DNA of 64,000 bases, taken from Bacteroidales bacterium. GTDB lineage: Bacteria; Bacteroidota; Bacteroidia; Bacteroidales; VadinHA17. Both the position numbers and the translations under genes were made by a program. Shown piece after piece: positions 1 to 8,728 of the stretch (the stretch's first letter is position 1; every line of letters begins with the position of its first letter). A model generated the notes under the pieces. That model saw nothing but the letters and a program-made list of their open reading frames with translations. It was not told the origin of the DNA and searched no databases. Where the stretch lies: positions 1 through 64,000 of the forward strand of contig WXFD01000075.1 in the NCBI GenBank assembly GCA_009877105.1, written 5' to 3'.

Positions 1-120
1 GTCAGTGATCCTGCCCTTCAGTATCTGGGTATGGATTGAAATAAATGGAACGCCAGTCAGAATGGCGGCGATAAATATCTTCCTGGCTTTCAGCGTCAGG
101 CATAGTATCTTTTGTTTCAT
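1..120 (-). CDS. N-terminus of an exported protein (cut by window edge)
   Basis: Forty codons read leftward from an ATG at 120 to the window edge without a stop. The start overlaps the rsmI stop as ATGA, which indicates translational coupling. The peptide begins with a lysine-rich head, then a hydrophobic stretch (about residues 15-30) that looks like a signal peptide or first membrane segment. It continues into LKGRITD, which resembles the first strand of the carboxypeptidase-regulatory-like domain at the N-terminus of many Bacteroidota outer-membrane receptors. The domain guess rests on seven residues and is weak. The coding start itself is well supported. Confidence 0.55.
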   Translation of the reverse strand, partial: MKQKILCLTLKARKIFIAAILTGVPFISIHTQILKGRITD

Positions 121-791
121 AGCTTCCTGCCGGCAACAACTATAACTATTTCCCCTTTTGGTGTCTTCTCCCTGAAATGTTCAGCAAGGAATGATAATGA
201 ACCTCTTATGGTTTCTTCATGGATCTTTGTTAATTCACGTGACACCGAAGCTTCGCGATCAGGACCGCAGAATAATGCCAGGTCGTCCAGTGTTTTTATG
301 AGGCGGAACGGGGATTCATAAAACACCATTGTTCTTGGTTCCCGGGCCAGCACTTCAAGCTTTTTGTTCCTTCCCTTCCTGGGCGGAAGAAAGCCCTCAA
401 AACAGAACCTGTCGGAGGGGAGCCCGGAATTCAGAAGCGCCGGGATAAGAGCCGTGGGGCCGGGAAGGGATTCCACCCCGATCCCTTTTTCAATGCACTT
501 TCTCACAAGCAGAAATCCGGGGTCGGAGATCCCGGGAGTACCGGCGTCACTGACAAGGGCAACAGTCGTACCCGACAATATCCTGCTGCTTATTGCCTCC
601 ACGCTCCTGTGCTCGTTGAACATATGATGCGATTGAATCGGTGTCCTGATATTGTAGAAGGATAAAAGTTTTCCTGTCTGCCTCGTATCTTCTGCCAGTA
701 TAAGATCAACTCCCTTCAGGATTTCGACAGCCCTGTATGTTATATCCCTGAGATTACCGATCGGAGTAGGGACCAGGATGAGCTTACTCAT
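117..791 (-). CDS. rsmI: 16S rRNA (cytidine-1402-2'-O)-methyltransferase RsmI
   Basis: The 224-residue protein matches the tetrapyrrole-methylase-fold family RsmI. It opens with LVPTPIGNLRDIT, has the LAEDTR segment, and contains GTPGISDPG, the glycine-rich SAM-binding signature of the family. RsmI methylates the ribose of C1402 in 16S rRNA in the cytoplasm and helps decoding fidelity. It is somewhat short compared with proteobacterial RsmI (about 285 residues), as it lacks most of the C-terminal extension. It overlaps the upstream gene by 8 bases and the downstream partial gene by 4, so the three are probably one operon. Confidence 0.95.
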   Translation of the reverse strand: MSKLILVPTPIGNLRDITYRAVEILKGVDLILAEDTRQTGKLLSFYNIRTPIQSHHMFNEHRSVEAISSRILSGTTVALVSDAGTPGISDPGFLLVRKCIEKGIGVESLPGPTALIPALLNSGLPSDRFCFEGFLPPRKGRNKKLEVLAREPRTMVFYESPFRLIKTLDDLALFCGPDREASVSRELTKIHEETIRGSLSFLAEHFREKTPKGEIVIVVAGRKL

Positions 792-1512
792 TGGAAGGGA
801 ACTTGCGTTTCAATATGCTGATGAACATCCTGAATGCCTCATTTTCCTTGTTAATCCCGGCACGATCCATTATAATGGATTTTGCATCATCGAAACTCCC
901 GGCTGATTCAAGTTCTGAAAGTACCCGGTTATAGGTTTCCTGGTCGCCGTTGAATATTTCTTTTATAAAAAGGTATTTGTCATTTATCCCTATAGCTTCT
1001 GAAATGCTTGAAACAGGTTTGGTCTTTATTATTTCCAGAACATCATCTTCCGGCTTCATACCACCGAGCTTTTCATGGAAGCTTTCCGGTCTGTTGGCAA
1101 ACTGGTCGGCAATAATTGTATATTCCGCAGCTTTGGGAACCGGAACCGGTTCCGGACGTTCAGTGACTACAACAGGGGATATAGGTTTATCCTGCGGGGC
1201 GTCGACCTTCACGGGTTCATGAAAAGCAGGTTTTTCCACCTGAATTTCAACTGGTTTCTTTGCAGACAGAACAGGGTCTTTCTGATGTGACCTGGATTCT
1301 TCCCTTTTTTCAGATATGTCCTGTTTCCGCCCGACATGCGAAAGATCACTGTTCCTCAGAAAAGAGATAATTTCGCTTACACTTCTGCATTTTGACTTTG
1401 CAAGCTCAATTTCTATTGCCGGAACCCCCTGATATTGCTTCAGATCGTCAATAATCTCCCGTATATCATTCAGATCCTTGATAATTATATCAAAGGTGGT
1501 CTTTAAATCCAT
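784..1512 (-). CDS. Conserved-type hypothetical protein, coiled N-terminus and helical C-terminal domain
   Basis: The 242-residue soluble protein has no signal peptide. Residues 1-70 look helical and charged. Residues about 80-150 are a proline-, lysine- and glutamate-rich linker of low complexity. The last 90 residues form a compact helical domain with the pattern YLFIKEIFNGD...YNRVLSELE. This layout resembles hypothetical proteins I associate with rsmI in Bacteroidota, but I cannot assign a function. The gene overlaps rsmI by 8 bases and is the first gene of that operon. A TAnnTTTG box lies 42 bases upstream of the ATG. Confidence 0.8.
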   Translation of the reverse strand: MDLKTTFDIIIKDLNDIREIIDDLKQYQGVPAIEIELAKSKCRSVSEIISFLRNSDLSHVGRKQDISEKREESRSHQKDPVLSAKKPVEIQVEKPAFHEPVKVDAPQDKPISPVVVTERPEPVPVPKAAEYTIIADQFANRPESFHEKLGGMKPEDDVLEIIKTKPVSSISEAIGINDKYLFIKEIFNGDQETYNRVLSELESAGSFDDAKSIIMDRAGINKENEAFRMFISILKRKFPSNE

Positions 1513-1553
1513 GCTTTCAACAGTTATTTTAATGAACCAATTTTTTTACTTTG

Positions 1554-1561
1554 CAAAAGTA
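1554..1561 (-). promoter_or_regulatory. Bacteroidota -7 box upstream of the hypothetical-rsmI operon
   Basis: Read on the minus strand this is TACTTTTG, a match to the Bacteroidota TAnnTTTG -7 element, about 42 bases before the ATG at 1512. No clear -33 TTG is visible at the usual spacing, so this is a moderate call. Confidence 0.45.
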
Positions 1562-1626
1562 AGTATTATTCCATAAGTCTTAACGCAATTGAGTTACATT
1601 TAGCTTCCGGAAACAGGTAAACGATT

Positions 1627-2211
1627 ATGGAATTCCTTGAAAATTCAGTCAGGATGAAAGACAGGCGGGGGTCTGTTGAGGTGATTACCGGTTCAATGTT
1701 CTCGGGAAAGACCGAGGAACTGATCAGGCGGCTCCGTCGGGCGCAGTTTGCCGGATTACGGGTTGAAATATTCAAACCTTCAATTGACAAAAGGTATTCA
1801 GATACCAGGGTTGTTTCACATGATGACAGATCTATTTTATCGACCCTGACCGACAATGCTTCTTCGATACTCCTGCTGTCAGGTAATGCCGATGTGATCG
1901 GGATCGATGAGGCCCAGTTTTTTGATATGTCAATTGTCGATGTATGCAATACATTAGCCAACAATGGAAAGAGGGTTATTGTGGCAGGCCTCGATATGGA
2001 TTTCATGGGAAATCCCTTTGGTCCGATGCCGGCACTCCTTGCAATCGCGGAATATGTTACAAAACTGCATGCAATATGTATGCGATGCGGGAACCTCGCG
2101 CAGTATTCATTCCGGAAATCAGATGAATCCCGGGTGGTGGTGCTGGGTGAAAAGGATAAATATGAACCCCTTTGCAGAAGTTGTTACAACATGAGCCTGA
2201 AAAGAAATTAA
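1627..2211 (+). CDS. tdk: Thymidine kinase (type II)
   Basis: The 194-residue enzyme phosphorylates thymidine to dTMP with ATP in the salvage pathway. The P-loop GSMFSGKT sits at residues 22-29. The segment GIDEAQFFD contains the catalytic glutamate and Walker B. Two CxxC pairs near the C-terminus (CMRC and CRSC) form the structural zinc site of type II thymidine kinases. Length fits the family. The next gene starts two bases after the stop, so tdk and murF-alr are probably cotranscribed. Confidence 0.96.
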   Translation: MEFLENSVRMKDRRGSVEVITGSMFSGKTEELIRRLRRAQFAGLRVEIFKPSIDKRYSDTRVVSHDDRSILSTLTDNASSILLLSGNADVIGIDEAQFFDMSIVDVCNTLANNGKRVIVAGLDMDFMGNPFGPMPALLAIAEYVTKLHAICMRCGNLAQYSFRKSDESRVVVLGEKDKYEPLCRSCYNMSLKRN

Positions 2212-2212
2212 A

Positions 2213-4678
2213 GTGTTCTGCATTTCCACATCAGATATCGCACGAATTACAGGAGGGACTCTCTACGGTCCATCCGATACCACTATAACTGATATTTCCA
2301 CTGACAGCAGGCAGGTTAGTTTTACCAGTGATGTTGCCTTTATTGCCATCATAGGGAAAAATCACGACGGGCACCTGTTCATTGAAGGCCTTTCAAAAAA
2401 AGGGATCAGAGTCTTTCTTGTAAGCAGGCTCCCTGAAAACATTGGAAATTATACCGGAACCTCATTCATATTGCTTAATGATACTGTTGACGGACTTCAG
2501 AAGCTGGCTTCATTTAAAAGATCCCTGTACAACTTTCCGGTTATTGCGGTAACCGGCAGCACCGGGAAAACGATTGTAAAAGAATGGCTGGCCGATATTC
2601 TTGGCCGGACTGAAGCAGTGGTAAGGAGCCCCAGAAGCTATAATTCACAGATCGGGGTGCCGCTTTCTGTCTGGAAGATGGACGAAAGATTCAGGTATGC
2701 GGTTTTTGAGGCGGGGATTTCCATGCCTGGAGAAATGGAGAAACTCAGAAATGTCATACAGCCAGGAATTGGTATCATTACAAACATCGGAGAGGCCCAC
2801 AGCAGTAATTTCAATGACAACCGCGCAAAGGCCCGGGAAAAACTCGGGCTTTTCACTGACTGCTCAATGATAATATTTTGTGCTGACCATGAAGTGATCA
2901 GGGAACTGGTGTGCGAAGACAATAATTTATCGGGGAAAAATCTGGTAAGCTGGTCATTTCATGATGAAGGTGCAACGGTTTTCGTGAAGAGCAGACTTAA
3001 TGAAACGGGGCTCACATCCCTGGAGGTCAGTTATAAAGCAGGCACGGAAGTTTTTGAGATCCCCTTCAGCGATCGTGCCTCGGTTGAGAATGCGGTTACG
3101 GTTGCCTCCGCCTGCCTTGCTCTGGGCATTGACCGGGATATCATCAGGAAAGGCCTTTCCCAACTTCAAGCGGTGGCAATGAGGATGGAAATCAAAGGCG
3201 GAATAAATAACTGCCTGCTAATCGAAGACTATTATAATTCAGATCCTGGTTCCCTGGGAATGGCTCTTGAATTCATGAAGTCGCAGAATGGCAGGACATC
3301 AATCCTGATCCTGTCCGATTTCGTTCAAAGCGGCCGCAACGAGGAAGAACTGTACGGGGAGACTGCTGAACTGATCAGAAAAACAGGAATCAACAGGCTG
3401 ATCGGTATCGGTCCGTCGCTAATGCGCTGCCGGAGGTTGTTTGAACCCGGGTCGGGGTTTTATGCTTCGACGGATGACTTTGAAAGACATTTCAGCAGCC
3501 GCGATTTCAGGGACTCAGTGATCCTTATCAAGGGAGCCAGGATGTTTGAATTCGAAAGGATTGCCCGACTCCTGGAACAACAGGCCCATATTACCGTTCT
3601 TGAGGTCAGTCTGGATGCAATTACTCATAACCTGAATGAGATCAGGAGATTGCTCAACCCGGGGACACGGATAATGGCGATGGTGAAGGCGTTTGCATAT
3701 GGTGCAGGTTCAGCCGAGATTGCCGGGATCCTTGAATATAACAGGATAAGCTACCTGGCAGTAGCATATCCGGACGAAGGAGCCGAACTTCGAAATGCCG
3801 GAGTATCCCTCCCGATCATGGTGATGAACCCCGATCCTGCATCTTATGATGTATTGATCAGGTACAATCTGGAACCGGAGATATACAGCCTCTCTGCACT
3901 GGAAAAATTCAGGGAATCTGCTTCACGACACGGTCTGTTCCAGTATCCCGTTCATATAAAGATAGATACAGGAATGCATCGCCTTGGATTCCTGGTTTCA
4001 GAAACTGACCGGCTGATTTCTGTCCTGAAGCAGGCGGACTGTCTTAAGGTAGCGTCCGTTTTTTCACATCTGTCCGGTTCTGAAGATCCAGCGCTCGACG
4101 AATTTACACATCACCAGGCAAGTCTTTTTGAACAGGTGTCGGGGAAAATAAATACGGCCCTCGGTTATTCGTTCCTGAGACATCTTTTAAATACTTCAGG
4201 AATCATAAGGTTTCCCCGTTACCAGTATGATATGGTCAGGCCTGGCATCGGCATTTACGGTGCAGGCAATTATGAAGGGATGAATCTGAGGCCAGCCGGC
4301 CGTTTCATGACGGCAATATCGCAGGTCAAATACATTTCCCCGGGAGAGCCGGTCGGCTATGGATGCGCGTCGGTTTCTGACAGGGAGAGAAAAATTGCGA
4401 TCCTCCCCGTAGGGTATGCCGATGGTCTTAACAGGAGACTGGGCAACGGGAAAGGAAGCGTTTTTATCAAAGACAGGAGATATCCGCTGACAGGGAATAT
4501 CTGCATGGACATGTGCATGGCCGACATAACAGGTTCCGATATAGAAGAAGGATGTGCAGCGGAGATCTTTGGTGAGAATATCTCAATAAACGAGGTTGCC
4601 CGGATTTGCGGTACAATCCCATATGAGATCCTTACCTCAGTACCTGCCAGGGTGAAAAGGGTATTTTACAGGGAGTAA
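2213..4678 (+). CDS. murF-alr: Bifunctional MurF ligase / alanine racemase
   Basis: This 821-residue fusion joins two cell-wall enzymes. Residues 1 to about 450 are MurF (UDP-MurNAc-tripeptide:D-Ala-D-Ala ligase), with the ATP loop GSTGKT at 115-120 and the ENAVTVASACLALG region of Mur ligases. From about 458 the protein is a fold-type III alanine racemase. MVKAFAYGAG carries the PLP lysine, HLSGSEDP is the HxSxxD-type segment, and GYGCASVS contains the catalytic tyrosine. Alr makes D-Ala, which is ligated to D-Ala-D-Ala before MurF uses it. The fusion is characteristic of Bacteroidota. The start is GTG, two bases after tdk. Confidence 0.95.
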   Translation: MFCISTSDIARITGGTLYGPSDTTITDISTDSRQVSFTSDVAFIAIIGKNHDGHLFIEGLSKKGIRVFLVSRLPENIGNYTGTSFILLNDTVDGLQKLASFKRSLYNFPVIAVTGSTGKTIVKEWLADILGRTEAVVRSPRSYNSQIGVPLSVWKMDERFRYAVFEAGISMPGEMEKLRNVIQPGIGIITNIGEAHSSNFNDNRAKAREKLGLFTDCSMIIFCADHEVIRELVCEDNNLSGKNLVSWSFHDEGATVFVKSRLNETGLTSLEVSYKAGTEVFEIPFSDRASVENAVTVASACLALGIDRDIIRKGLSQLQAVAMRMEIKGGINNCLLIEDYYNSDPGSLGMALEFMKSQNGRTSILILSDFVQSGRNEEELYGETAELIRKTGINRLIGIGPSLMRCRRLFEPGSGFYASTDDFERHFSSRDFRDSVILIKGARMFEFERIARLLEQQAHITVLEVSLDAITHNLNEIRRLLNPGTRIMAMVKAFAYGAGSAEIAGILEYNRISYLAVAYPDEGAELRNAGVSLPIMVMNPDPASYDVLIRYNLEPEIYSLSALEKFRESASRHGLFQYPVHIKIDTGMHRLGFLVSETDRLISVLKQADCLKVASVFSHLSGSEDPALDEFTHHQASLFEQVSGKINTALGYSFLRHLLNTSGIIRFPRYQYDMVRPGIGIYGAGNYEGMNLRPAGRFMTAISQVKYISPGEPVGYGCASVSDRERKIAILPVGYADGLNRRLGNGKGSVFIKDRRYPLTGNICMDMCMADITGSDIEEGCAAEIFGENISINEVARICGTIPYEILTSVPARVKRVFYRE

Positions 4679-4750
4679 AAATACAAACATCGGTATGATT
4701 AAAATGTTGCTTTATGTATTGAAGCTTCCGGCATGCCGATCCTGTGATCC

Positions 4751-6403
4751 TCAATATCTGGCCGCGAGGGGCATTTTCCATCCATCCCCGAAAGATTTAG
4801 ATGAGATACGCAATACGGGAGGAGCCTGAAAACGCTTGTATTCACTTACATTGATCATCCTGATCACTTTTTCAACAATGCCGCGGTCCCATCCCTCAGC
4901 CACGATCTCATCAGGAGGCTTCTGAAGTTCAATGTACCGGTAGAGGATCGGATCGAGAATATCATATGGCGGCAATGAATCCGTATCAAGCTGCCCGGGC
5001 TTAAGCTCTGCTGAGGGAGGCTTTCTTATAATGGCTTCAGGAATTGTTTCGCCATTTCTGTTTATATAGGATGCTAGTTTGTAAACATCCGATTTGTAAA
5101 CGTCACCTATCACCGACAATCCCCCCGCCATATCACCATATAGTGTACTGTATCCGACAGCTGTTTCACTTTTATTGGATGTGTTCAGGAGCATGTACCC
5201 GAACTTGTTTGAATAAGCCATCAGCAGGATTGCCCTGATCCTTGCCTGGATGTTTTCCTCGGTAACATCGGGTTTCAATCCTTTGAATGGACCTTTCAGG
5301 GTTTTCTCAAATGCACGCATTGGTTCCTCTATACTGATAAGCTGGTATTTAATACCCAGTTTTTCCGCAAGAACAACAGAATCATTCACGGAACTGCCAG
5401 GCGAATATCGTGAGGGCATCAGCAGGGCCAGTACGTTGTCCGGGCCAAGCGCTTCTGCTGCCAGGCAGAGACATACGGCAGAATCAAGTCCCCCCGACAA
5501 ACCCAGTATGGCTTTTCTGAAGCCGGTCTTTGCGAAATAATCCTGAATTCCTGTTATCAGGGCTTTGTGTATAAGAGCTGCAGTTTCAGCCCTGCCAATA
5601 TCCGGAAAGTTAAATCCGGCATCAAGATCCTCCAACGAAAATGTCTCCACAGCCTCCTCAAAGTAACCCAGCTGGCGGAATATCTGCCCGTTGCGGTTAA
5701 CGGCCAGTGAAGCCCCGTCAAAGATCAGACCGGTATTTGCACCTGTCTGGTTGACCGAAATGACCGGAATCCTGTGTTTAAGTGCCTTGGCAACAAAAAT
5801 ATTCCTTCTGGTTTCAACAGCCTGGTATGAAAATGGCGAGGCCGAAATATTTATAACCAAATCGGGATTGAAGACTGCAAGCTCTTCCATTGGAGCAACC
5901 GGATAAATACCCGCTGAGCCGGGCCAGTTACCATGAGGCTGATCATCCCACAGATCCTCGCATATGGTAAGAGCAATATTTATCCCCTTGAGACTCAGGA
6001 GCCGGAATTCTTTTCCGGGTTCAAAATACCTGTATTCGTCAAAAACATCATAGGTGGGGAGGAGGGATTTATTTGCAGAAAAAATCGTCATTCCATCTGA
6101 GAGAACCAAAGCCGAGTTGTAGAGCTTCCTGCCTCCTGGCTCTTTATTGTAAACCGGGGTTCCGATAACTGCAGCTATGCCTTTGCAATGATCTGTTATT
6201 TCATTAACAGTGCGGTTGCATTTTTCAATAAAATCAATACGATCGAGAAGATCGAGAGGCGGATATCCGGGAACGCAAAGTTCAGAGAAGACCACCAGAT
6301 CGGAGCCCTCACTCCTGGCTTTGTCTATTGCCTTTATGATCAATCCTTTATTCTTTTCGAAATTGCCAATATGATAATTCAGTTGTGCAATGGAGATTTT
6401 CAT
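4751..6403 (-). CDS. nadE: Glutamine-dependent NAD+ synthetase
   Basis: The 550-residue two-domain enzyme converts nicotinate adenine dinucleotide to NAD+ with glutamine as the nitrogen donor. The N-terminal carbon-nitrogen hydrolase domain shows the nitrilase triad: Glu in SELCVPGYP, Lys in NKSLLPTY and Cys in LTICEDLW. The C-terminal synthetase domain carries the PP-loop SGGLDSAVCL and the segment NTSNKSETAVGYSTLYGD. Length matches the glutaminase-containing form. It stands alone on the minus strand and ends 72 bases from the convergent murF-alr stop. Confidence 0.96.
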   Translation of the reverse strand: MKISIAQLNYHIGNFEKNKGLIIKAIDKARSEGSDLVVFSELCVPGYPPLDLLDRIDFIEKCNRTVNEITDHCKGIAAVIGTPVYNKEPGGRKLYNSALVLSDGMTIFSANKSLLPTYDVFDEYRYFEPGKEFRLLSLKGINIALTICEDLWDDQPHGNWPGSAGIYPVAPMEELAVFNPDLVINISASPFSYQAVETRRNIFVAKALKHRIPVISVNQTGANTGLIFDGASLAVNRNGQIFRQLGYFEEAVETFSLEDLDAGFNFPDIGRAETAALIHKALITGIQDYFAKTGFRKAILGLSGGLDSAVCLCLAAEALGPDNVLALLMPSRYSPGSSVNDSVVLAEKLGIKYQLISIEEPMRAFEKTLKGPFKGLKPDVTEENIQARIRAILLMAYSNKFGYMLLNTSNKSETAVGYSTLYGDMAGGLSVIGDVYKSDVYKLASYINRNGETIPEAIIRKPPSAELKPGQLDTDSLPPYDILDPILYRYIELQKPPDEIVAEGWDRGIVEKVIRMINVSEYKRFQAPPVLRISSKSFGDGWKMPLAARY

Positions 6404-6706
6404 ACGCTATTTATACTTTTGACCCCCTGATTCCGGCAACTTTCACAGTAAAAACCACAAAGGGGCCTGTTCTGCATAATTCAAAATTAAAAAATATTGG
6501 GAGATGTATATGAGGGTTGTATTCCGGCGGAAAACTACAGGCAATTATTCTGATTGAGAAAAGATCCGAAGGGATCTGCCAGGTTCGATCTCGAGAGGTA
6601 CTTAATCAAATAAAAGAGCGGCGGCCTGCTGGCCTCCGCTCCAATACCGCTTCTTCCGGATGCCGCAAGAGCTTCGGCCTTATCCGGAAAACTGAAATTA
6701 AGTTAG
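6404..6706. other. Intergenic gap with two hairpins
   Basis: No gene is convincing in this 303-base gap upstream of nadE and downstream of the minus-strand outer-membrane protein gene at 6707-7258. It contains two strong inverted repeats. One is at about 6616-6641 (GAGCGGCGGCC / GGCCTCCGCTC). The other is at about 6653-6689 (TTCCGGAT...GCCG / CGGC...ATCCGGAA). The second lies just beyond the 3' end of the minus-strand barrel gene and could be its terminator, although a clean T-run is lacking. Confidence 0.4.
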
Positions 6707-7258
6707 TTAAAAAGGTATTCTGACTCCGGCATTGATGCCTATCCAGGTAAGATTATCTCCCTCGGCAAATACATTATGCAATTTCAGGTTTCCGCAAAGG
6801 ATAAGATTATCGTTAATGCTGTATAAAACTCCAGCTGTGGGAGCCAGTCCAAAATAGAATTCGCCGTCTCTTTCAACCTCTCTGCCGTATTTTACCCTGA
6901 AGCCCATATGGTAAAAACCCAGCTCCAGCCCGGCATAGGGTTTAATACTGCTGACTGTAAAATGATACTCAAAAAGTCCTGTGATCGGAATCATCGAATA
7001 GGAGTAATTATGATCCCCATCGCCAAAACCGAAATCCTGTCCGCCGAACCGGTTGAAGCCAATATTCAGGCCGACTGCCATATTTTCCTTCAGCATGTAT
7101 TGACCTGACAAATTTATGCCGACTCCTACCTTAGCCCAGTCACCAAAATAACCGACGGGTGCCTGGAGGCCCAGGGTGCCGCCGGCAACAAACTGCGCTT
7201 TGGCATTGTACGAAATGAAACACATCAGAACAACGATAGCTAATGAAGTTTTTTTCAT
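6707..7258 (-). CDS. Outer-membrane beta-barrel protein (OmpA/OprF-like eight-strand type)
   Basis: The 183-residue protein has a clear signal peptide (MKKTSLAIVVLMCFISYNAKA, cleavage before QF). It then alternates polar and aromatic residues in amphipathic strands and ends in aromatic-terminated VRIPF, a typical outer-membrane insertion signal. Segments such as VGVGINLSGQYML and FHITVSSIKPYAGLELGF-like strands suggest a small eight-stranded barrel. It has no catalytic motif and is probably a structural or small-porin-like protein. It is monocistronic on the minus strand. Confidence 0.8.
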   Translation of the reverse strand: MKKTSLAIVVLMCFISYNAKAQFVAGGTLGLQAPVGYFGDWAKVGVGINLSGQYMLKENMAVGLNIGFNRFGGQDFGFGDGDHNYSYSMIPITGLFEYHFTVSSIKPYAGLELGFYHMGFRVKYGREVERDGEFYFGLAPTAGVLYSINDNLILCGNLKLHNVFAEGDNLTWIGINAGVRIPF

Positions 7259-7698
7259 AGGAAAAGAATTAAATATTGCTTACTCTTGTGTTTTTCAGCG
7301 GCCACATCTTACTCTTTTCAGGATTTTCAGATTCCTCCCTTATCTACTTGCATACGGAATAGTGTTAGGCAAACGGACCATAAGCCGGAAATATTATAGT
7401 TATTTCCTGTCCAGGATATCCTAATCCCCCCTGAACCGGGCAGTCCGGATAAGAATACCCGGTTAAACCCGGGCAGCTATTTGGGAATTTTCTGATTTGA
7501 CTTTATTTTTTTGCCGAATTTTTAACCTTTCGGTGCAGATTTCTATGACGAAAGCTTTCCTGACAGGAACAAATTTGTATATTGTAAATGACGAAAACGT
7601 GTTGAGTTGTTCAGATAATAGTTTGATCATCAAATAAATAGCTGGAATTTTATTGATTATTGTCATTCAGTCAGTATAAATTAAAACCTTTAACGATC
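7259..7698. other. Intergenic gap between divergent genes
   Basis: This 440-base stretch separates the minus-strand barrel gene from the plus-strand phosphodiesterase gene, so both promoters should lie here. I see no coding potential. There is a short imperfect palindrome around 7460-7476 (cccggttaaacccggg). No perfect TAnnTTTG box stands out near 7699. Confidence 0.35.
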
Positions 7699-8604
7699 AT
7701 GCGGAAAATCATAGGAAACATTATTCTTGCTCTTTTTATCGTATTTCAAAGTGCGTACCCTAAAAGCAATCCTGAGCGTATAGTATTTATTGCATTGGAC
7801 GGCATTAGCATTGAAGGGCTTCAGAAGGCCCGCACACCCAACATTGACAGATTAATGCATGAGGGGTCCTATTCATTAAAAACAAGGGTGGTAATGCCCT
7901 CCGTAACCCTTCCAAACTGGACAAGTCATCTGACGGGCAGTGGTCCGGAACAGCATGGTGTAACAGATAACGGATGGACGATTGACAAGCATGTTTTGCC
8001 CGCGGTGGAAAAAGACGACAAGGGATATTATCCATCAGTATTTAAAATACTGAAGGATCAGGTTCGCGGGATACAAATTGGTTTTTACTATAACTGGGAG
8101 AATCTCATTTATCCTTACAACCGTAGCTATCTCGATGAAGTGAGCTTCCTTGAGGATGATGCCTATACCGGTAATTTTGACCGGGCTTTTGAGTTTATCA
8201 GGAAAAACAGGGAAAAACCGACTTTTGTATTCCTGTATACGGTTCACACGGATGCAAACGGGCACAATCATGGCTGGATGTCGCCCGAATACATCAGATC
8301 GATTGAGGAGGCCGATACTGAGATTGGCAGGCTGATTGCAAAAATGGAAGCTGAAGGGATATACAACGGCACATATTTTATATTTACTTCTGACCATGGA
8401 GGTGTAAACAAAGGTCATGGAGGCGTCACACCTACTGAAATGGAGGTTCCCTGGAGCCTTACCGGCCCCCGGGTAATAAAGAACCGTGAAATAACCACCC
8501 CGAACAATACGGTAAATTCGGCATTTGTGATAGCACATATCTTCAGGTGCAATACACCGGAATGCTGGACGGGCAAAATGATCCCTACACTCTTCGGAAA
8601 GTAG
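7699..8604 (+). CDS. Exported alkaline-phosphatase-superfamily phosphodiesterase / nucleotide pyrophosphatase
   Basis: I start the gene at the ATG at 7699 because it opens directly into a signal peptide (MRKIIGNIILALFIVFQSAYP). An in-frame TTG at 7660 would add 13 residues before it. The mature protein has the NPP-type two-metal site: IALDG near the N-terminus, the Thr nucleophile in SVTLPNWTSHLTG, HTDANGHNHGW with the D and H ligands, and TSDHGGVNKGHGG. These enzymes cleave nucleotide or phospholipid diesters in the periplasm or at the surface. At about 300 residues it is a compact member. The exact substrate is unknown. Confidence 0.85.
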   Translation: MRKIIGNIILALFIVFQSAYPKSNPERIVFIALDGISIEGLQKARTPNIDRLMHEGSYSLKTRVVMPSVTLPNWTSHLTGSGPEQHGVTDNGWTIDKHVLPAVEKDDKGYYPSVFKILKDQVRGIQIGFYYNWENLIYPYNRSYLDEVSFLEDDAYTGNFDRAFEFIRKNREKPTFVFLYTVHTDANGHNHGWMSPEYIRSIEEADTEIGRLIAKMEAEGIYNGTYFIFTSDHGGVNKGHGGVTPTEMEVPWSLTGPRVIKNREITTPNNTVNSAFVIAHIFRCNTPECWTGKMIPTLFGK

Positions 8605-8637
8605 GACAGGGGTTACATCCTTTCATGCAAAAATATA

Positions 8638-8668
8638 TTGTTTACTGATTTCCGGTTCATTAATTTTG
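8638..8668 (+). promoter_or_regulatory. Bacteroidota promoter for gldB (-33 TTG and -7 TAATTTTG)
   Basis: TTG at 8638-8640 and TAATTTTG at 8661-8668 are separated by 20 bases, which fits the Bacteroidota -33/-7 architecture. The predicted start point would lie around 8675, about 55 bases before the gldB ATG. Confidence 0.6.
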
Positions 8669-8678
8669 GAACCCGTGG

Positions 8679-8694
8679 CGGGAATATATTCCCG
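8679..8694. promoter_or_regulatory. 16-bp perfect palindrome just after the gldB promoter
   Basis: CGGGAATATATTCCCG is a perfect palindrome lying 10-25 bases beyond the -7 box. This position fits an operator or an mRNA 5' hairpin. No local regulator gene is linked to it. Confidence 0.4.
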
Positions 8695-8728
8695 GCACGT
8701 TTAATGCTAGATTTCAGACTCAACAACA

